Shown piece by piece: positions 23,143 through 33,559 of a DNA stretch of 44,193 nucleotides. Below the pieces are notes generated by a model. It saw nothing but the letters and a program-made list of their open reading frames with translations. It ran no database searches and was not told the DNA's origin. Made by a program: the position numbers and the translations under genes. The first letter of the stretch is position 1; the number at the start of each line of letters is the position of its first letter. Origin of the DNA: Chara braunii (taxonomy: Eukaryota > Streptophyta > Charophyceae > Charales > Characeae); the NCBI GenBank assembly GCA_003427395.1, contig BFEA01000273.1, forward strand, positions 326,687 to 370,879. Reading direction: 5' to 3'.

Positions 23143-24330
23143 TTATCTCACCTCTTCTCTCGCCACAAACTTCTTCAACCTCGTTCCTGATACCCAGTCT
23201 TTCCACTCTGTCCCGTTCAACTCCTCGATCTGGTAGGCACCAAAGTCCCCATACCGTACAATCCGATATGGCCCTAGCCATCTCTTGTCGAACTTTCTAG
23301 ACCACTGTTTCTCTAGGGACGAGTCATACAATAATACGACACCCCCCACCGCCAAAGGTGTCTTTCGTACGCGCGTCATCTGATCCCATGGAGCCTTGTC
23401 TTCTATACGGTTCCTTTCTACCTGATTGGATGCCTTTTGAATTCTCTTCTCAATCGCACCCACCTGTCGTGCCCGAATATCGAGCAAATCTTCGAAAGAC
23501 AGATTGGTTTCCAATTCCTGGTGCCTCCAGGTTTTCAGAAGCTCTCAATTGGAAAGGTAGCGGGCCTTCCATACCATAGCGTGGCCGACGCGTACTTACT
23601 GGTCCTCTTCACTGTGACATTTTTGACAAAAAGGTTGCACTCAGATATCTAGGTCACCGGTTGGGCCTACCTTCCGTCCATTTGGCTAGAAGATTCGTGA
23701 TGGTACTATGTCCTCTTTCAAAAGGAGCATTTACCTGGGGGTGTGCAACCGTGGTATAATTAGCCACCACACCATATTCCGACAACTCCTGCACCTCCAA
23801 GCAGGTAAACTCCGATCCTCTGTCCATCACGAATTCCTTGACAAAAGGATAGCGTTGGTAGTCTTCTTCGATGCAACTCACCAGAACCGTACAGGTCTTT
23901 GTACGTATGGCTCGACCATCTACAAAGCCGGTGAGATTATCTCGTGCATGGAAGATGTAATTGCAACCATGATCTCCAACTGAATAGTAGGTCCAGATGT
24001 ACTACGTCACCCACTTCTCTTTCTAGCCTGGGGTGCAGTGGCTCTCCTGGCCTTTGAGGCAACCTCTCTTGGCAGGGTACACAGGACCGGCATAACTTAA
24101 TGACCATCTCCAATATTCTGTCCCAGTAATACAGTTCGCTTATCTTGGCGTACGTGACATTTATCCCTCAATGTCCTTCTGCTATGCCATCATGTAATCA
24201 CTGTAATGCCATCATGATATCGATCTACCGGTTTCTACCACACACAACCCTCCTGGGATTCCCCACTTGTTTCTTTATGAAAATATGGTTGTCCCTTACC
24301 TGATAGAGGTGCCTCATCTTCTGGGCCTTC
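23143..24330 (-). pseudogene. integrase (HHCC, DDE core, GPY/F C-terminal domain), broken
   Basis: In minus-strand order: an HHCC-type zinc-binding region with HDGIAEGH and CRSCVPCQE (about 24210-24070); the core with VHLDL as the likely first catalytic Asp (near 24000); ARDNLTGFVDGRAIRTKT (about 23945-23900); an intact frame 23881-23654 with MDRGSEF (second Asp) and NAPFERGHSTI (catalytic Glu); then 23514-23143 with KRWLGPYRIVRYGDFGAYQI, the GPY/F motif of Ty3/gypsy integrase C-terminal domains. All three catalytic acids remain readable. Stops and shifts near 24200, 23990 and 23650-23520 prevent one continuous frame. I see no obvious chromodomain after the GPY/F part. It would insert the cDNA copy into the host genome. 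Confidence 0.85.
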
Positions 24331-24427
24331 TCGCTTGCATACCTATCCCCCATCTCACATATAGAAGAAGTCTTAGCTCCAGGTAGATCCCATCGTATTC
24401 CTCAGCACCGAACGCTTCTTTAATCTC

Positions 24428-24889
24428 TCATTCCTTAAACTCATCGTCCTGGCTCTCTGGCACTGAATCTTTGCCCTCAGTTGGATTCAATGAGCTTCTT
24501 TGGTCAAAGTTCTCTTGCAAAAGCGTATTGGTGAGAAGATACGTTCCTCTCATCAACTCCTCATGCCTTTCTACTTTATTAGGACCTTCCTCTATCGTTC
24601 TTACCTCCTTCGCCAGACTATGGGTGCCTGCTAGTGCCAACTCCATCATCCACTGAATGTTCTTGCCTCCTTATGTGTCTTCTTCCTCAAAAGGTTTGAG
24701 TACTAGCTCTACCTTTTGCTCATATTCTCTTGGCGCTAACCATATGGGGTGACCGACGCAGCTTGACACTCGCGAGAACCACTTGTTGATATGGAAACGG
24801 ACATCCTCTTCTTGATCCAAGAATTCATCAACTAGCGGCGTATCTTCTGCCGCCTCTTCTTCTGGCTTGTCCCAGTTGATGCGACTCAA
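24428..24889 (-). pseudogene. pol linker between RNase H and integrase
   Basis: Two frames, 24889-24671 and 24649-24428. The first starts SRINWD, the usual end of the RNase H region, followed by acidic EEEAAEDTPLVDEF and a HINKWFS stretch. The second is charged, with no catalytic motif. They continue the pol reading direction and are separated by a single stop or frameshift. Confidence 0.7.
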
Positions 24890-24898
24890 CCAATCTGC

Positions 24899-25321
24899 TC
24901 AATTCTTGCTTCCTGGGATTCTCTCCAACTCGAAGTTGAACATCAAAATGTATGTCAACCATCTGACAACCGTTGGATCTGATGGAGTGTAATTATTTAA
25001 GGAGCAAGCAAGCGCAGTTGGTTCCACCCTAAAAATGAACCTCCTGCCGAAGATATAATTCTTGAAGATCCTTAGGCAATGAAGGTTCGCAAGCGCCTCC
25101 TTCTGAAACTGAGAGTAGTTCCTCTCAGTCGTATTAAGAGTTCGACTCTCAAACCTCAGTGGTATTTCCTTTCTTTCAATATCTGTCTGAACCAGGATTC
25201 CTCCTAGGGTAGTTGGCCCAGCGTCTGTCTCAATGACGAAGGGCCTCACTTTAGTGGCCTCATAGTCCGACGCCCCTAATACTGAACCTCCGTCCTTGAA
25301 CTTCACCTTCATTTCTGTCAT
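24899..25321 (-). pseudogene. retrotransposon RNase H domain (RT_RNaseH type)
   Basis: A 140-codon frame reads PFVIETDAGPTTLGGILVQ, then FESRTLNTTERNYSQFQKE, then LHCLRIFKNYIFGRRF and VRWLTYILMFNFELERIPG. This is the order of the Ty3/gypsy RNase H: TDAS-like first acid, then S.TL...E.NYS..EKE, then a G..F...TDH-like strand. The typical T-D-H is altered to R-V-E-P. The frame ends at a stop where the next domain (NWDKPEEE) should continue. The domain degrades the RNA strand during reverse transcription. Confidence 0.88.
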
Positions 25322-25486
25322 AACCTTTTCCTGGTCCTCATCCCAAACCTATTCCTGGTCCTGACGCACCAGCTGGCTTAAGTGCTCGGTCCTGGCAGCA
25401 AAGTTCTTAAAGAAGCTCCTCCAAAATTCATAATGTCATGAGTCAAGGAAGCTTCTAACATCTGTTATCGAATAGAATGGTACCGG

Positions 25487-26404
25487 TCATTTGATAACCT
25501 TATCCATTTTTTTCATATTTGGTCGACGACTATTCTCGCTATACACAAACCCCAAGATGGTAGCTTTCTTCATGCAATGTCTGGATTTGATCACACTCGC
25601 CGTAAGATTATGTTCTTTTAGCAAACTCAGGACTTTATTAAGATCTTGCGCATGCTTCCAAACAAATTGTCTTACCCCTAACATGACTTCATCCTCTTCC
25701 TTATCTTTCGGCCCCTTTACCACAAAGTCATCAATATACGACTGCATAATGTTTGGACCGACTGTTTGCATGGCCCGGATCATATGACTCCAAACCATTG
25801 CCACTGCATTAGTCCATCCTTGTGGGGCTACATTCATGTGGATTAGCCCCATTGGCATATGCATCTATGTCACCGGTCTACCCGACGGATAAATAGGAAA
25901 CTGGTCATACCCAGAGTAAAGGTCTATAATTGATATTATAAGCCTTCTTGTCCACGACTCAGACAGTGCGTCTGCGTTCGGCAAACCTCCCGTGTCTCGG
26001 ACGGTTACAAAATTCAGTTACTACAAGTCTTGCACTCACCATAGTGTCCCATTAGGTTTAATAAAACAGAATCATGGGAACGCATACGGCCTGCTGGAAT
26101 AGTCAGCGACATGTGTTCACATCTTGCCGTCCAGGTAGTCCACCACCTTCTTCTCCTCGTCAGGATTAGGATATCGTGCGCCTTTTAGATTCCATGGCTC
26201 GTGCGGTACGGTATGGATCCGAATCATCGCATCCAACCTCCCACGCTGATCATCATCAAAAGCATAGGCGCGATGCCCCTTCTTCATCAAGTCCACCATC
26301 AGGACTTCCTCCTGGGGTGAAAGGAAACCAGGCTCCCCTACTATCAACTTCCCTCCATTCTCCTCGTTGATATGGCATGGGTCAATCGCAACCTGTTCCC
26401 TCAT
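25487..26404 (-). pseudogene. reverse transcriptase domain, broken
   Basis: N-terminal part 26404-26117: FDDDQRGRLDAMIRIHTVPHEPWNL and NPDEEKKVVDYLDGKM, typical of the approach to motif 1. The middle, 26116-25865, is broken into frames but reads FCFIKPNGTL, then GGLPNADALSESW and IIDLYSGYDQFPIYP, carrying the motif A catalytic Asp. The C-terminal part 25864-25487 contains GLIHMNVAPQGWTNA and SYIDDFVVKG, with the YIDD catalytic pair encoded at 25738-25727, then CMKKATILGFV. All three catalytic Asp residues are readable, but there are at least three stops or shifts. Members usually have this arrangement in about 300 residues. Confidence 0.9.
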
Positions 26405-26487
26405 TCATTGTATCAACCCACGTTCCCGTTTATAGTAAGCTTCCTCGTCCTCCATAATGAGAACAGGAACTGGGCGACACTTCTTGT

Positions 26488-26739
26488 CTATGGTCTTGTA
26501 CCGTCCTTGGGAACCCTGCTTGAGCCGTCCTCTAAAAACGGTCGGCTTACCGTTTGTGCTTGCATCATCTCAGGGTCCCTTCCACCTCCTGGAAACCGAT
26601 AGGTCAATTCCACCTCCCCAACTTTAGGGTTTTCCAAGACTTGCTCCCTTAATGCCTTAATGACATCTGAGTCCGCTAACTCATGGGCCGTCATCATGTC
26701 CATTGTTTTGTTTACATCAATTAGACTTAGTGAAAACAC
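26488..26739 (-). pseudogene. pol linker between protease and reverse transcriptase
   Basis: An 84-codon frame, unrecognised by motif: DVNKTMDMMTAHELADSD, then ENPKVGEVELTYRFPGGGRD. It lies between protease and RT on the same strand and matches the length of the spacer in such polyproteins. Confidence 0.65.
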
Positions 26740-26757
26740 CTCCGCTCTTTCTTCCTC

Positions 26758-27252
26758 TTACGACTCCTCTAGAAGCTGTCGCTGCTCACTTTCGGACTCT
26801 TCCACCGTGAACGAGTCAGGATTGAGTCGATTCCTTATACTGCGGGGTCCCGTGTTCCAGCAGGTGACAACCTTATAATTCCCATACGCCGAATTACACA
26901 GGAGTATGACCAGCGTTCCATTGTGCTTATTGAAGATCAAAGTCTTCGTCGTGCACAGGAATGACCTCCCTAGGAGGATGGCGTGGTCTACATCAGGCAT
27001 GACGAAGAAGCAAGTTCTCGCCTTTACATTACCAACCTGGACGACCACGTTCAAGGCTGTCCCACAGAACACCGCTTTGCAATTGACATCATGGAAGATT
27101 CCACAATCTGAGCGGTTTATCTCCAGTCCTAACCTAAGTGCATCAACTTCCTTGATAATATTCATCTCCGCCCTTGTATCTACCATCGCCGTGCACTTTG
27201 GCCCTTTCACCACTAAGTCCACCATTCCACTGACCACACTCTTCCAATCCAT
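26758..27252 (-). pseudogene. retropepsin-like aspartic protease with altered active site
   Basis: A 165-codon frame. Residues 22-33 read CTAMVDTRAEMN, the position of the retropepsin D-T/S-G motif, here D-T-R because the Gly codon reads AGG (27174-27172). The second conserved block, HAILLGRSFL, is the ILG-type motif, followed by TLIFNKHNGTL. After it comes a conserved NTGPRSIRNRLNPDSF tail. The protease would process the polyprotein. Gly to Arg next to the catalytic Asp should destroy activity, in line with the decay of the rest. Confidence 0.85.
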
Positions 27253-27270
27253 CGCAGTTCATGTTTCCGT

Positions 27271-28067
27271 CTATTCTTCCGTTTTTGGCAGAATCGTACT
27301 CATATGGACATTTAGCACCAACCGTCGTGAAAGCCTACCCTTCAGCCCATCTCGAAGCTTGGGCGCAGACGCCAGAATGTCTTTTAGGTTAATGAGGTCA
27401 TTATGACCTTCAAGTAACCTATCCACCATCCGTTCCACATCAAAGCCCCCCTCCAAGTGAACCGTGTACTTCTTTTTCTTTGGCGCCACATCTCGCAAAG
27501 TCGGTTTGACTTCCTCATGAGCTTCTCTCTTCTTGACCCTTTGTTCTGCTCGCCTATCCTCCTCTTGGCAAAGCCTTTCATCTTCCTTATCCTCATCATC
27601 ATCCTCCTCGACTTGCACAACCTATCTCCTTCGCTCTTGCTCGGGATCTCTTCGAGGAGGCTTCTAACTAGCGCTTGCTTTAGTCTGGCCCCTGGCTCGG
27701 GCCGCCTGTGCAGCTCTCCCATGCGCCGTTAGGGGCCTATAGGTCATACGAGACCTTGGACCTGACCCTACCGTCGTGACTCTAGGGTACCCTTGCTGCG
27801 CTGACAATGACTCTGGGCCGGACTCATAGAGAAAGACCCTCGGGAGATCAACCTTCCATTCCTTCACTTCCTCACATATTCCTACCAACTTTCGCTGGTA
27901 CCTTCCCATATTGTCCCACAAGTCCTCCATCCTACCCAGGAAGGTCGACGAAGGCTCCACTTCTTTTTCTGAGTCTTCGTTGTTCGAGTATGGCACCACG
28001 ACTATAGGCTCTTCCCTTATAATTCCTGTCTTTAGTCTTTGAGTTACTTCCTCACCACTTTCCACCT
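27271..28067 (-). pseudogene. gag-protease linker region
   Basis: Frames 28065-27664 and 27618-27271. The first starts directly behind the inserted MITE and reads SGEEVTQRLKTGIIREEP, then FLGRMEDLWDNMGRYQRKL. The second is highly charged (EEDDDEDKEDERLCQEEDRR), then KKKYTVHLEGGFDVERMVDR and LLEGHNDLINLKDILASAP, and ends in LSRRLVLNVHMSTILP just before the protease. This block belongs to the gag-pol polyproteins I associate with Chara. A stop separates the two frames. Confidence 0.7.
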
Positions 28068-28403
28068 ACGTAGCACCGTGTTCGCATTCGGAGGCGAACA
28101 CGAACAAGCGCCCAAAACCCTCCGAACGCGAACATAAAAAAATATTAAAAAAAAAAACAAAAACAAAATCTCGAAAAAATATGAAAAACATATATGTTAT
28201 GTAAAATAACAATACAAGCAACATTTGCCTTGGAGTCATGTTCAAATTCGTAGCCAATCATGAGTTAAAAATCAAAAACCGAATTTTTTATTTTATTTTA
28301 TTTTTTTACGAAAATGAATTATGTTCGCTCGAACATGTTCACGAGCTGTTCGCGCGAACGCACGAACATGAAGGGGCGCGAACACGTTCGTCGTGCTATG
28401 CAG
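28068..28403. mobile_element. 336 bp MITE, GTAGCAC family, inserted in gag-pol
   Basis: Ends: ACGTAGCACCGTGTTCGC on the left; GAACACGTTCGTCGTGCTATGCAG on the right, given as an inverted repeat of the left. The flanks CTTTCCACCT at 28058-28067 and 28404-28413 are an exact 10 bp target duplication. Removing the element plus one flank restores the minus-strand codons for E-V-E-S-G-E-E-V across the junction, so it landed in an open gag-pol frame. It shares interior blocks with 5605-5937 and 32536-33693. Confidence 0.9.
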
Positions 28404-29863
28404 CTTTCCACCTCTTCCACCCTTATAGGTGGGTCCTCCTTTTCTTGGTACATCCTGAACATGGCTAGTAGTGCAGGTCGTGCGGCTACCCGCCTGAGGG
28501 TCTTTTCCCTTACTCCGCAAGGAACCTTGGGATCAATATACTCTCCGAACTGATCGTATATACCTCCATCCATGTTGGAAGAGATTAGTCCATCTTTCTC
28601 ATTGTCCTGTCTCATATTGCAGAAACGTATTGTATGGCCTTGCTTACCTCAATGCCGGCAAATGGTGTTCCGCCAATCAAAACGAGACCTTCCATACCTT
28701 GACCTCCTTGGTCCCCTTGATCCTGATAACCTTGGTTGTTTCATTGGCCCCCTCGGCCTCCACCATTTCCACCTCGTCCTCTTCCACCTCTGCCTCCATT
28801 CCCTTGATTGCCTTGCCCTTCATTCCCTCCTCCAGCCACGCTAGCTTGTGAACTCTATTGAGCGGGTGATAGAGGTGACGCCATGAGCTGAGCCTGAGTT
28901 GCAGGATAACTTGAAGGTGGTGCACTTGCTTGAGGCCCTGAATATAGTACCGCACTACTCAACGGTGCTGTTGTGCTTGGCGAGGCCACTACTAATGCGT
29001 GAGATGCTTACCCCTTTTCGGAGCCTTGTCCCCCTTGTGTCCGATTGTGCTGCTTGCGCTGCGCTTTCACGAGATGCTGGGGCACTCGCTCCTCTTCTTC
29101 CCACTCCTCTTGAACAACTTCTTCTACCACTGTTTTTTTTTCCTTTCCCTGAATCGTGGTCTCCACCTTCTTCTGTTTGCGGAGTCCTTTCCATAACCTA
29201 ACTCCGCAAGTACGTCCGTGATGGTTTTTTTCCCTTCTCGAGTCCCCGAGGTGGTTGCATCACACTCCTTTCGTTTTTGCCTATGGCTGGCGCATCTAGT
29301 ACTGCTCGACCTGGTCCAGATCCCCTTCCATTATCTCTTTGTCGATTGTGGTCAGGTGAGTTTTTCACTACCTGCACCTCACTTTGTTAGCTTCTGAGCC
29401 TCCGAGGAGTTGAACAACCCTAGGAAGATGGCACATTGTGCCTCTTCCGAAGTCCACGAACCTTCCTAGCCTTCTTCTTAAATTCTTCTGCTAGGGCCCC
29501 AACAGTGGTGAATTCATCCCTGTTCATCACCTCAAAGTCTGTCGCCGTCAACAGACCATCACCCAACCTATATTTCCTTTTCGTACCATCTTTGAACCTT
29601 GCCCAACTGCCGTTCGTCGCGACGATAACCTTCTCCACTTCTTTGTGAAGCCCATGGTGTATACACTTCAGGATGCGCTTGAACTTTACTGCATCTGACA
29701 AACCCACCATTGCTTGCTCAACCAACTCTATCCAATCCGAAATTCGTTCCCCACTGAACAGGAAAGTCTCGATCTTTGGAACATTACTTTGTGTCATTTC
29801 CCGCCTGTTTAAGACTTCAACTAAGTCATCAATAGTCAACCCTTTTGCCACACCATCGACCAT
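28404..29863 (-). pseudogene. gag polyprotein (capsid and CCHC nucleocapsid), broken
   Basis: The start ATG at 29863 has a good context (AAGATGG), and the frame runs 147 codons. It holds the capsid-like core KIETFLFSGERISDWIELVE, SDAVKFKRILKCIHHGL and ATDFEVMNRDEFTTVGALAE. A frameshift follows, and the next frame reads EAQCAIFLGLFNSSEAQKLT (about 29440-29380). The next 600 bases are shattered, with a Gly/Arg/Gln-rich part around 28830-28700. The zinc knuckle lies at 28660-28619, C-x2-[stop]-GKQG-H-TIRF-C; its second Cys codon is TGA (28651-28649). A last open frame (28615 downward) leads to the MITE insertion. Gag would form the virus-like particle and package the RNA. Confidence 0.8.
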
Positions 29864-30288
29864 CTTAGCTGATTTCTTGATTCAAACCGTCCCTGTTAAG
29901 AAGAGGTAAAAAAAACTTCATTCAGCAAGCTAACCTATCACACTACTTATCTAACTTCTTACTTAGTCAACTTACGGTCCGATCTTAACTGATACTACCA
30001 CTTTCTCTTTTCTTGACCCACCTTAACAAGCTTGTTTCCACTACAAGACTTCCCTCACGTCCTAGGGGAACATAGCCCTCACCCTGCAGTCGCTAATCAG
30101 GCAGTCAATCAAATCAGATAAATATAACATGAGATTAATACTGACTTGCTTAGATAGTCTTTTTATCCTAAAATCAAGGTTCCACATAATATACCTCATA
30201 AGCCTAGTAAAACTTCCTTGCATGCCTAATTTCTCTCATTCTCATACCCGGATGTCGTTCCACCAGGGACGACGGTAGGCATTTGTCA
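29864..30288 (-). other. retrotransposon leader between PBS and gag
   Basis: About 425 bases without a significant open frame, between the primer-binding site and the gag start codon on the minus strand. Length is normal for an untranslated leader. Confidence 0.55.
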
Positions 30289-30306
30289 TCCCTGGCAACG
30301 GCGCCA
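30289..30306 (-). promoter_or_regulatory. primer-binding site, tRNA-Asp type
   Basis: The plus strand reads TCCCTGGCAACGGCGCCA, which equals the 3' end of plant tRNA-Asp (TCCCCGGCAACGGCGCCA) with one mismatch. On the minus strand it starts TGGCGCC two bases inside the LTR end (30309). A tRNA-Asp primer is also reported for the Athila group of plant gypsy elements. This fixes the element's orientation and which LTR is 5'. Confidence 0.93.
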
Positions 30307-31361
30307 CCTGTCGAGTGCATCAGTCCAGCGCATTGCGGGACCCTCCTGACTGCATCACACAAAATTGGTCAACACGCTATACACAAGGAGCTTCTGCAAG
30401 TCGCTCCGGCCGAGTGCGCCAACCATACCTCTCGCAAGACCCTAAGACAAGATAGGGCCAACGCGAGGTACAACTTACCTCCACCTGTGGGAGCTGTCAC
30501 CTCCCTTCGGTGGGTGTATCCCCGCCGAGCTACCAGTCCACAGTACGAAAGCTAATCAGTTGCAATCGCTGAGGTGGACCAGCCGAGGGCGTTTCTCGTA
30601 CTTTGTAGCATAGGGGGTATGAGCGGTCTCACGCCTCTATTGGACCCTCATGGGAATCGACACATTGGGGGGTTGAAGTCTCAAGCGCAACTCGTCGTTG
30701 GTCGACTAGGACGCATCTCATTCACCACGCGTTACACCACTCTTTAAAACATAAAATTAAACACACACGCACACACACACAGAAGGACACAAAACAAAAC
30801 AACACTCCTAGTCCCTTCTATAGCCATCCCATAATCTTCCGACGCGGAAATCGGACAGGCGATACGCACGAGACTCAGTATAAAACCTCGTGGACGCAAA
30901 ACTTTTTCATATCGACTAGCAATGCAAGCATACGCAAGCAGTTGCAATGATGGTGTACAATATAGTGATCATAATCATGTGGTCCTCGTTAATTTCGAGG
31001 GTCGCTTTCAACACTCGAGTATCGGCTGACACGCACCTTGAGGGGTTAATCTCTCGATGCTAAACAACCGCCAAGTGTGGTTGAGAACCACACCCTCTTC
31101 TGCACCCTGCGGAGAGTGGGTGGTACACGCATTCGTACTTGTGGTGGCAATCGTCTCTTATCGCCCTGGGGACCAGCTTCATCATCAAGGGTCTGAAGAG
31201 AACTCAAGGGGTTTGACTTTGACGACTACTACAGATTACAACGTCCAACTATAAAATTCTTAAAAAACAAAGGATTAAAAAGGGTTTTCAATTTTCTCTC
31301 AACACATAGTCTATTTAACCCTTGCGCACAGTCATAATAGGCCGCGATAACACTGAATGTG

Positions 31362-31386
31362 TACGTATGTACATATATATATAAAG
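31362..31386 (-). promoter_or_regulatory. candidate TATA region in the 5' LTR
   Basis: TATATATATATAAA beside GTGTACGTATGTACAT, in the same place as 11736-11760 in the other LTR. For minus-strand transcription, the start would fall about 30 bases lower, roughly 1 kb before the PBS. Confidence 0.3.
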
Positions 31387-32735
31387 GGTTATAAATATAT
31401 AACGATCACTTTTCACAGTCACTATGAGACTCGTCGCAGCCATATATATGTATGTGACCGCAAGCAGTCAAATCCAAAGTCCGAACCACAAACATACATG
31501 CAATCACATCAAAGATTCAACCAAAAGTTCACACACTACTCAAGGTCAACTTCAACCATTCTCTCTATTCATACCCCTTGCTTTAACTATGCAAACTTCA
31601 ATCTTTATCAAACCTTCCAAAATAAATACTCAGTACCTTTGTTAAATGGCCATTCAATAAAAGTCCGGATCAAAACCTTAATAAAAAAATTAAAACCACC
31701 AGGGTTAAAGCCTTTAAGTTGGGTAATGAGAGTGGATTGGAGTTGAGTCGTAAAACCGACGAAATCGGCAACTGACCTGTTATCAGTGATAACAGATGAT
31801 GATCTTCGTGAGATCAAGTTGGTTCTAACCCAAATCCTTAATCAAATGATCAAGAGCACATGTAACAAAATAAATGTTAATCCCCAATCTACCCATCTGC
31901 GTATGAGGAATGAATCTCCATAGCACATTCTCACTCAAAAAATCCCTACTGACTAAGTCTAAGTCCACTTCTAAGCCAGTGTAAAAAAAAAGGTAAACCT
32001 TTGGTAGAGTCTCCCCTATTCAGAGTAGGTTGCTAGAATCTCCATACGTCAAAATATAATTTATTTATTTTAAACTAAAAAAAATTCAGCAGAGCTTCCT
32101 GTAGGTAAAGTGTCTTTTCAGAATTTATACTAAGCCCAAATGCAAAAACTGAAATGATCTCTAACTCTCGAAAGTCAAGTTTTGTTTAATTCTTGAATAG
32201 TAAAAATTTCGGTAACACTCCCTTTTAAAAAGGCAGATTTCCCACACTTAGTCAGATACGAACTCAAAAGAAAAATTTGAGTTTAATTAAGATTAAATTT
32301 AACTAGCTCCTTAAATTCCAAAAAAATTAGGTTGTTGGATCGGAAGTCCAGGACCCCCCTAACCGTCCAGGATCTCCGACCGGACGTTTGGTCGGATGTC
32401 GGACCGGACAGGGTACGTACGACCTAGCGCAAAAAAAAAATAAAAATAAAAAAATCATGTGGCTTCCACCTTGCATTAGGTGTATGCCACCAAAATTTTG
32501 GATCATTTGGGCCAGTAGAATAAATAATAAAGTTCTACGTAGCACCGTGTTCGCGTTCAGAGGTGAACGAGAACAAACGCCTAAAACCCTCCGAATGCGA
32601 ACATAAAAAAAAAAAAAAAAAAATCAGAAAAATCTAAAAACAATATACGCGATGTAAAATAACAAAACAAGAAACTTTTGACTAGGAGTCATGTTCAAAT
32701 TCATAGCCAATCATGAGTTAAAAATAAAAAAAACG

Positions 32736-32766
<31 letters not shown>

Positions 32767-32774
32767 CATGAACA

Positions 32775-33559
32775 AGGTTACCTGACCGAACGTTCGGGGG
32801 CTCCGGGGCTGGCCCCCAAACGTTTGGGCATTCCGGGGCCGAACACCTCCAGGTTTAGCCCCCGCCAAAAACCATTTCGGGGCCTAAGAATAAGTTTTTG
32901 TTTCTGAATGTTTTTTTATGAATTCTCTATGATGTACTCTACACGCCTATAAATTTTGAATCCATTCTGCTAAGCCAAAAAAACATTAAAAATCGTCAAA
33001 GATGGGGGTGTCAAAACGTGCTTGCCCACTCACTATTTTGTTTTTTTTCACTTTTAACTTTTTGTTNNNNNNNNNNNNNNNNNNNNNNNNNNNNNNNNNN
33101 NNNNNNNNNNNNNNNNNNNNNNNNNNNNNNNNNNNNNNNNNNNNNNNNNNNNNNNNNNNNNNNNNNNNNNNNNNNNNNNNNNNNNNNNNNNNNNNNNNNN
33201 NNNNNNNNNNNNNNNNNNNNNNNNNNNNNNNNNNNNNNNNNNNNNNNNNNNNNNNNNNNNNNNNNNNNNNNNNNNNNNNNNNNNNNNNNNNNNNNNNNNN
33301 NNNNNNNNNNNNNNNNNNNNNNNNNNNNNNNNNNNNNNNNNNNNNNNNNNNNNNNNNNNNNNNNNNNNNNNNNNNNNNNNNNNNNNNNNNNNNNNNNNNN
33401 NNNNNNNNNNNNNNNNNNNNNNNNNNNNNNNTTTTTTTTTTTTTTTTTTTTTTTTTTTTGTCCACGTTCGGCCCGAACGTCCGAACGCCTTCCGAAGGGG
33501 TCCCGTACGTTCGGGCGTTCGGGTTCGGGCGTTCGGCCCGTCCCGAATGCCGGTAACCC
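32775..33559. mobile_element. innermost insertion: GGTTACC-family element around an assembly gap
   Basis: The left end reads AGGTTACCTGACCGAACG; the right end, read inward, reads AGGGTTACCGGCATTCGGG. Interior blocks such as CGTGCTTGCCCACTCAC and CTAAGCC..ATTTTGA match the element at 4548-5322 in reverse orientation. The middle is unsequenced (33067-33431). Confidence 0.65.
33067..33431. other. assembly gap, 365 N
   Basis: A run of N ending in a long T-homopolymer. All open frames across it are artefacts. The gap size may be an estimate. Confidence 0.99.
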
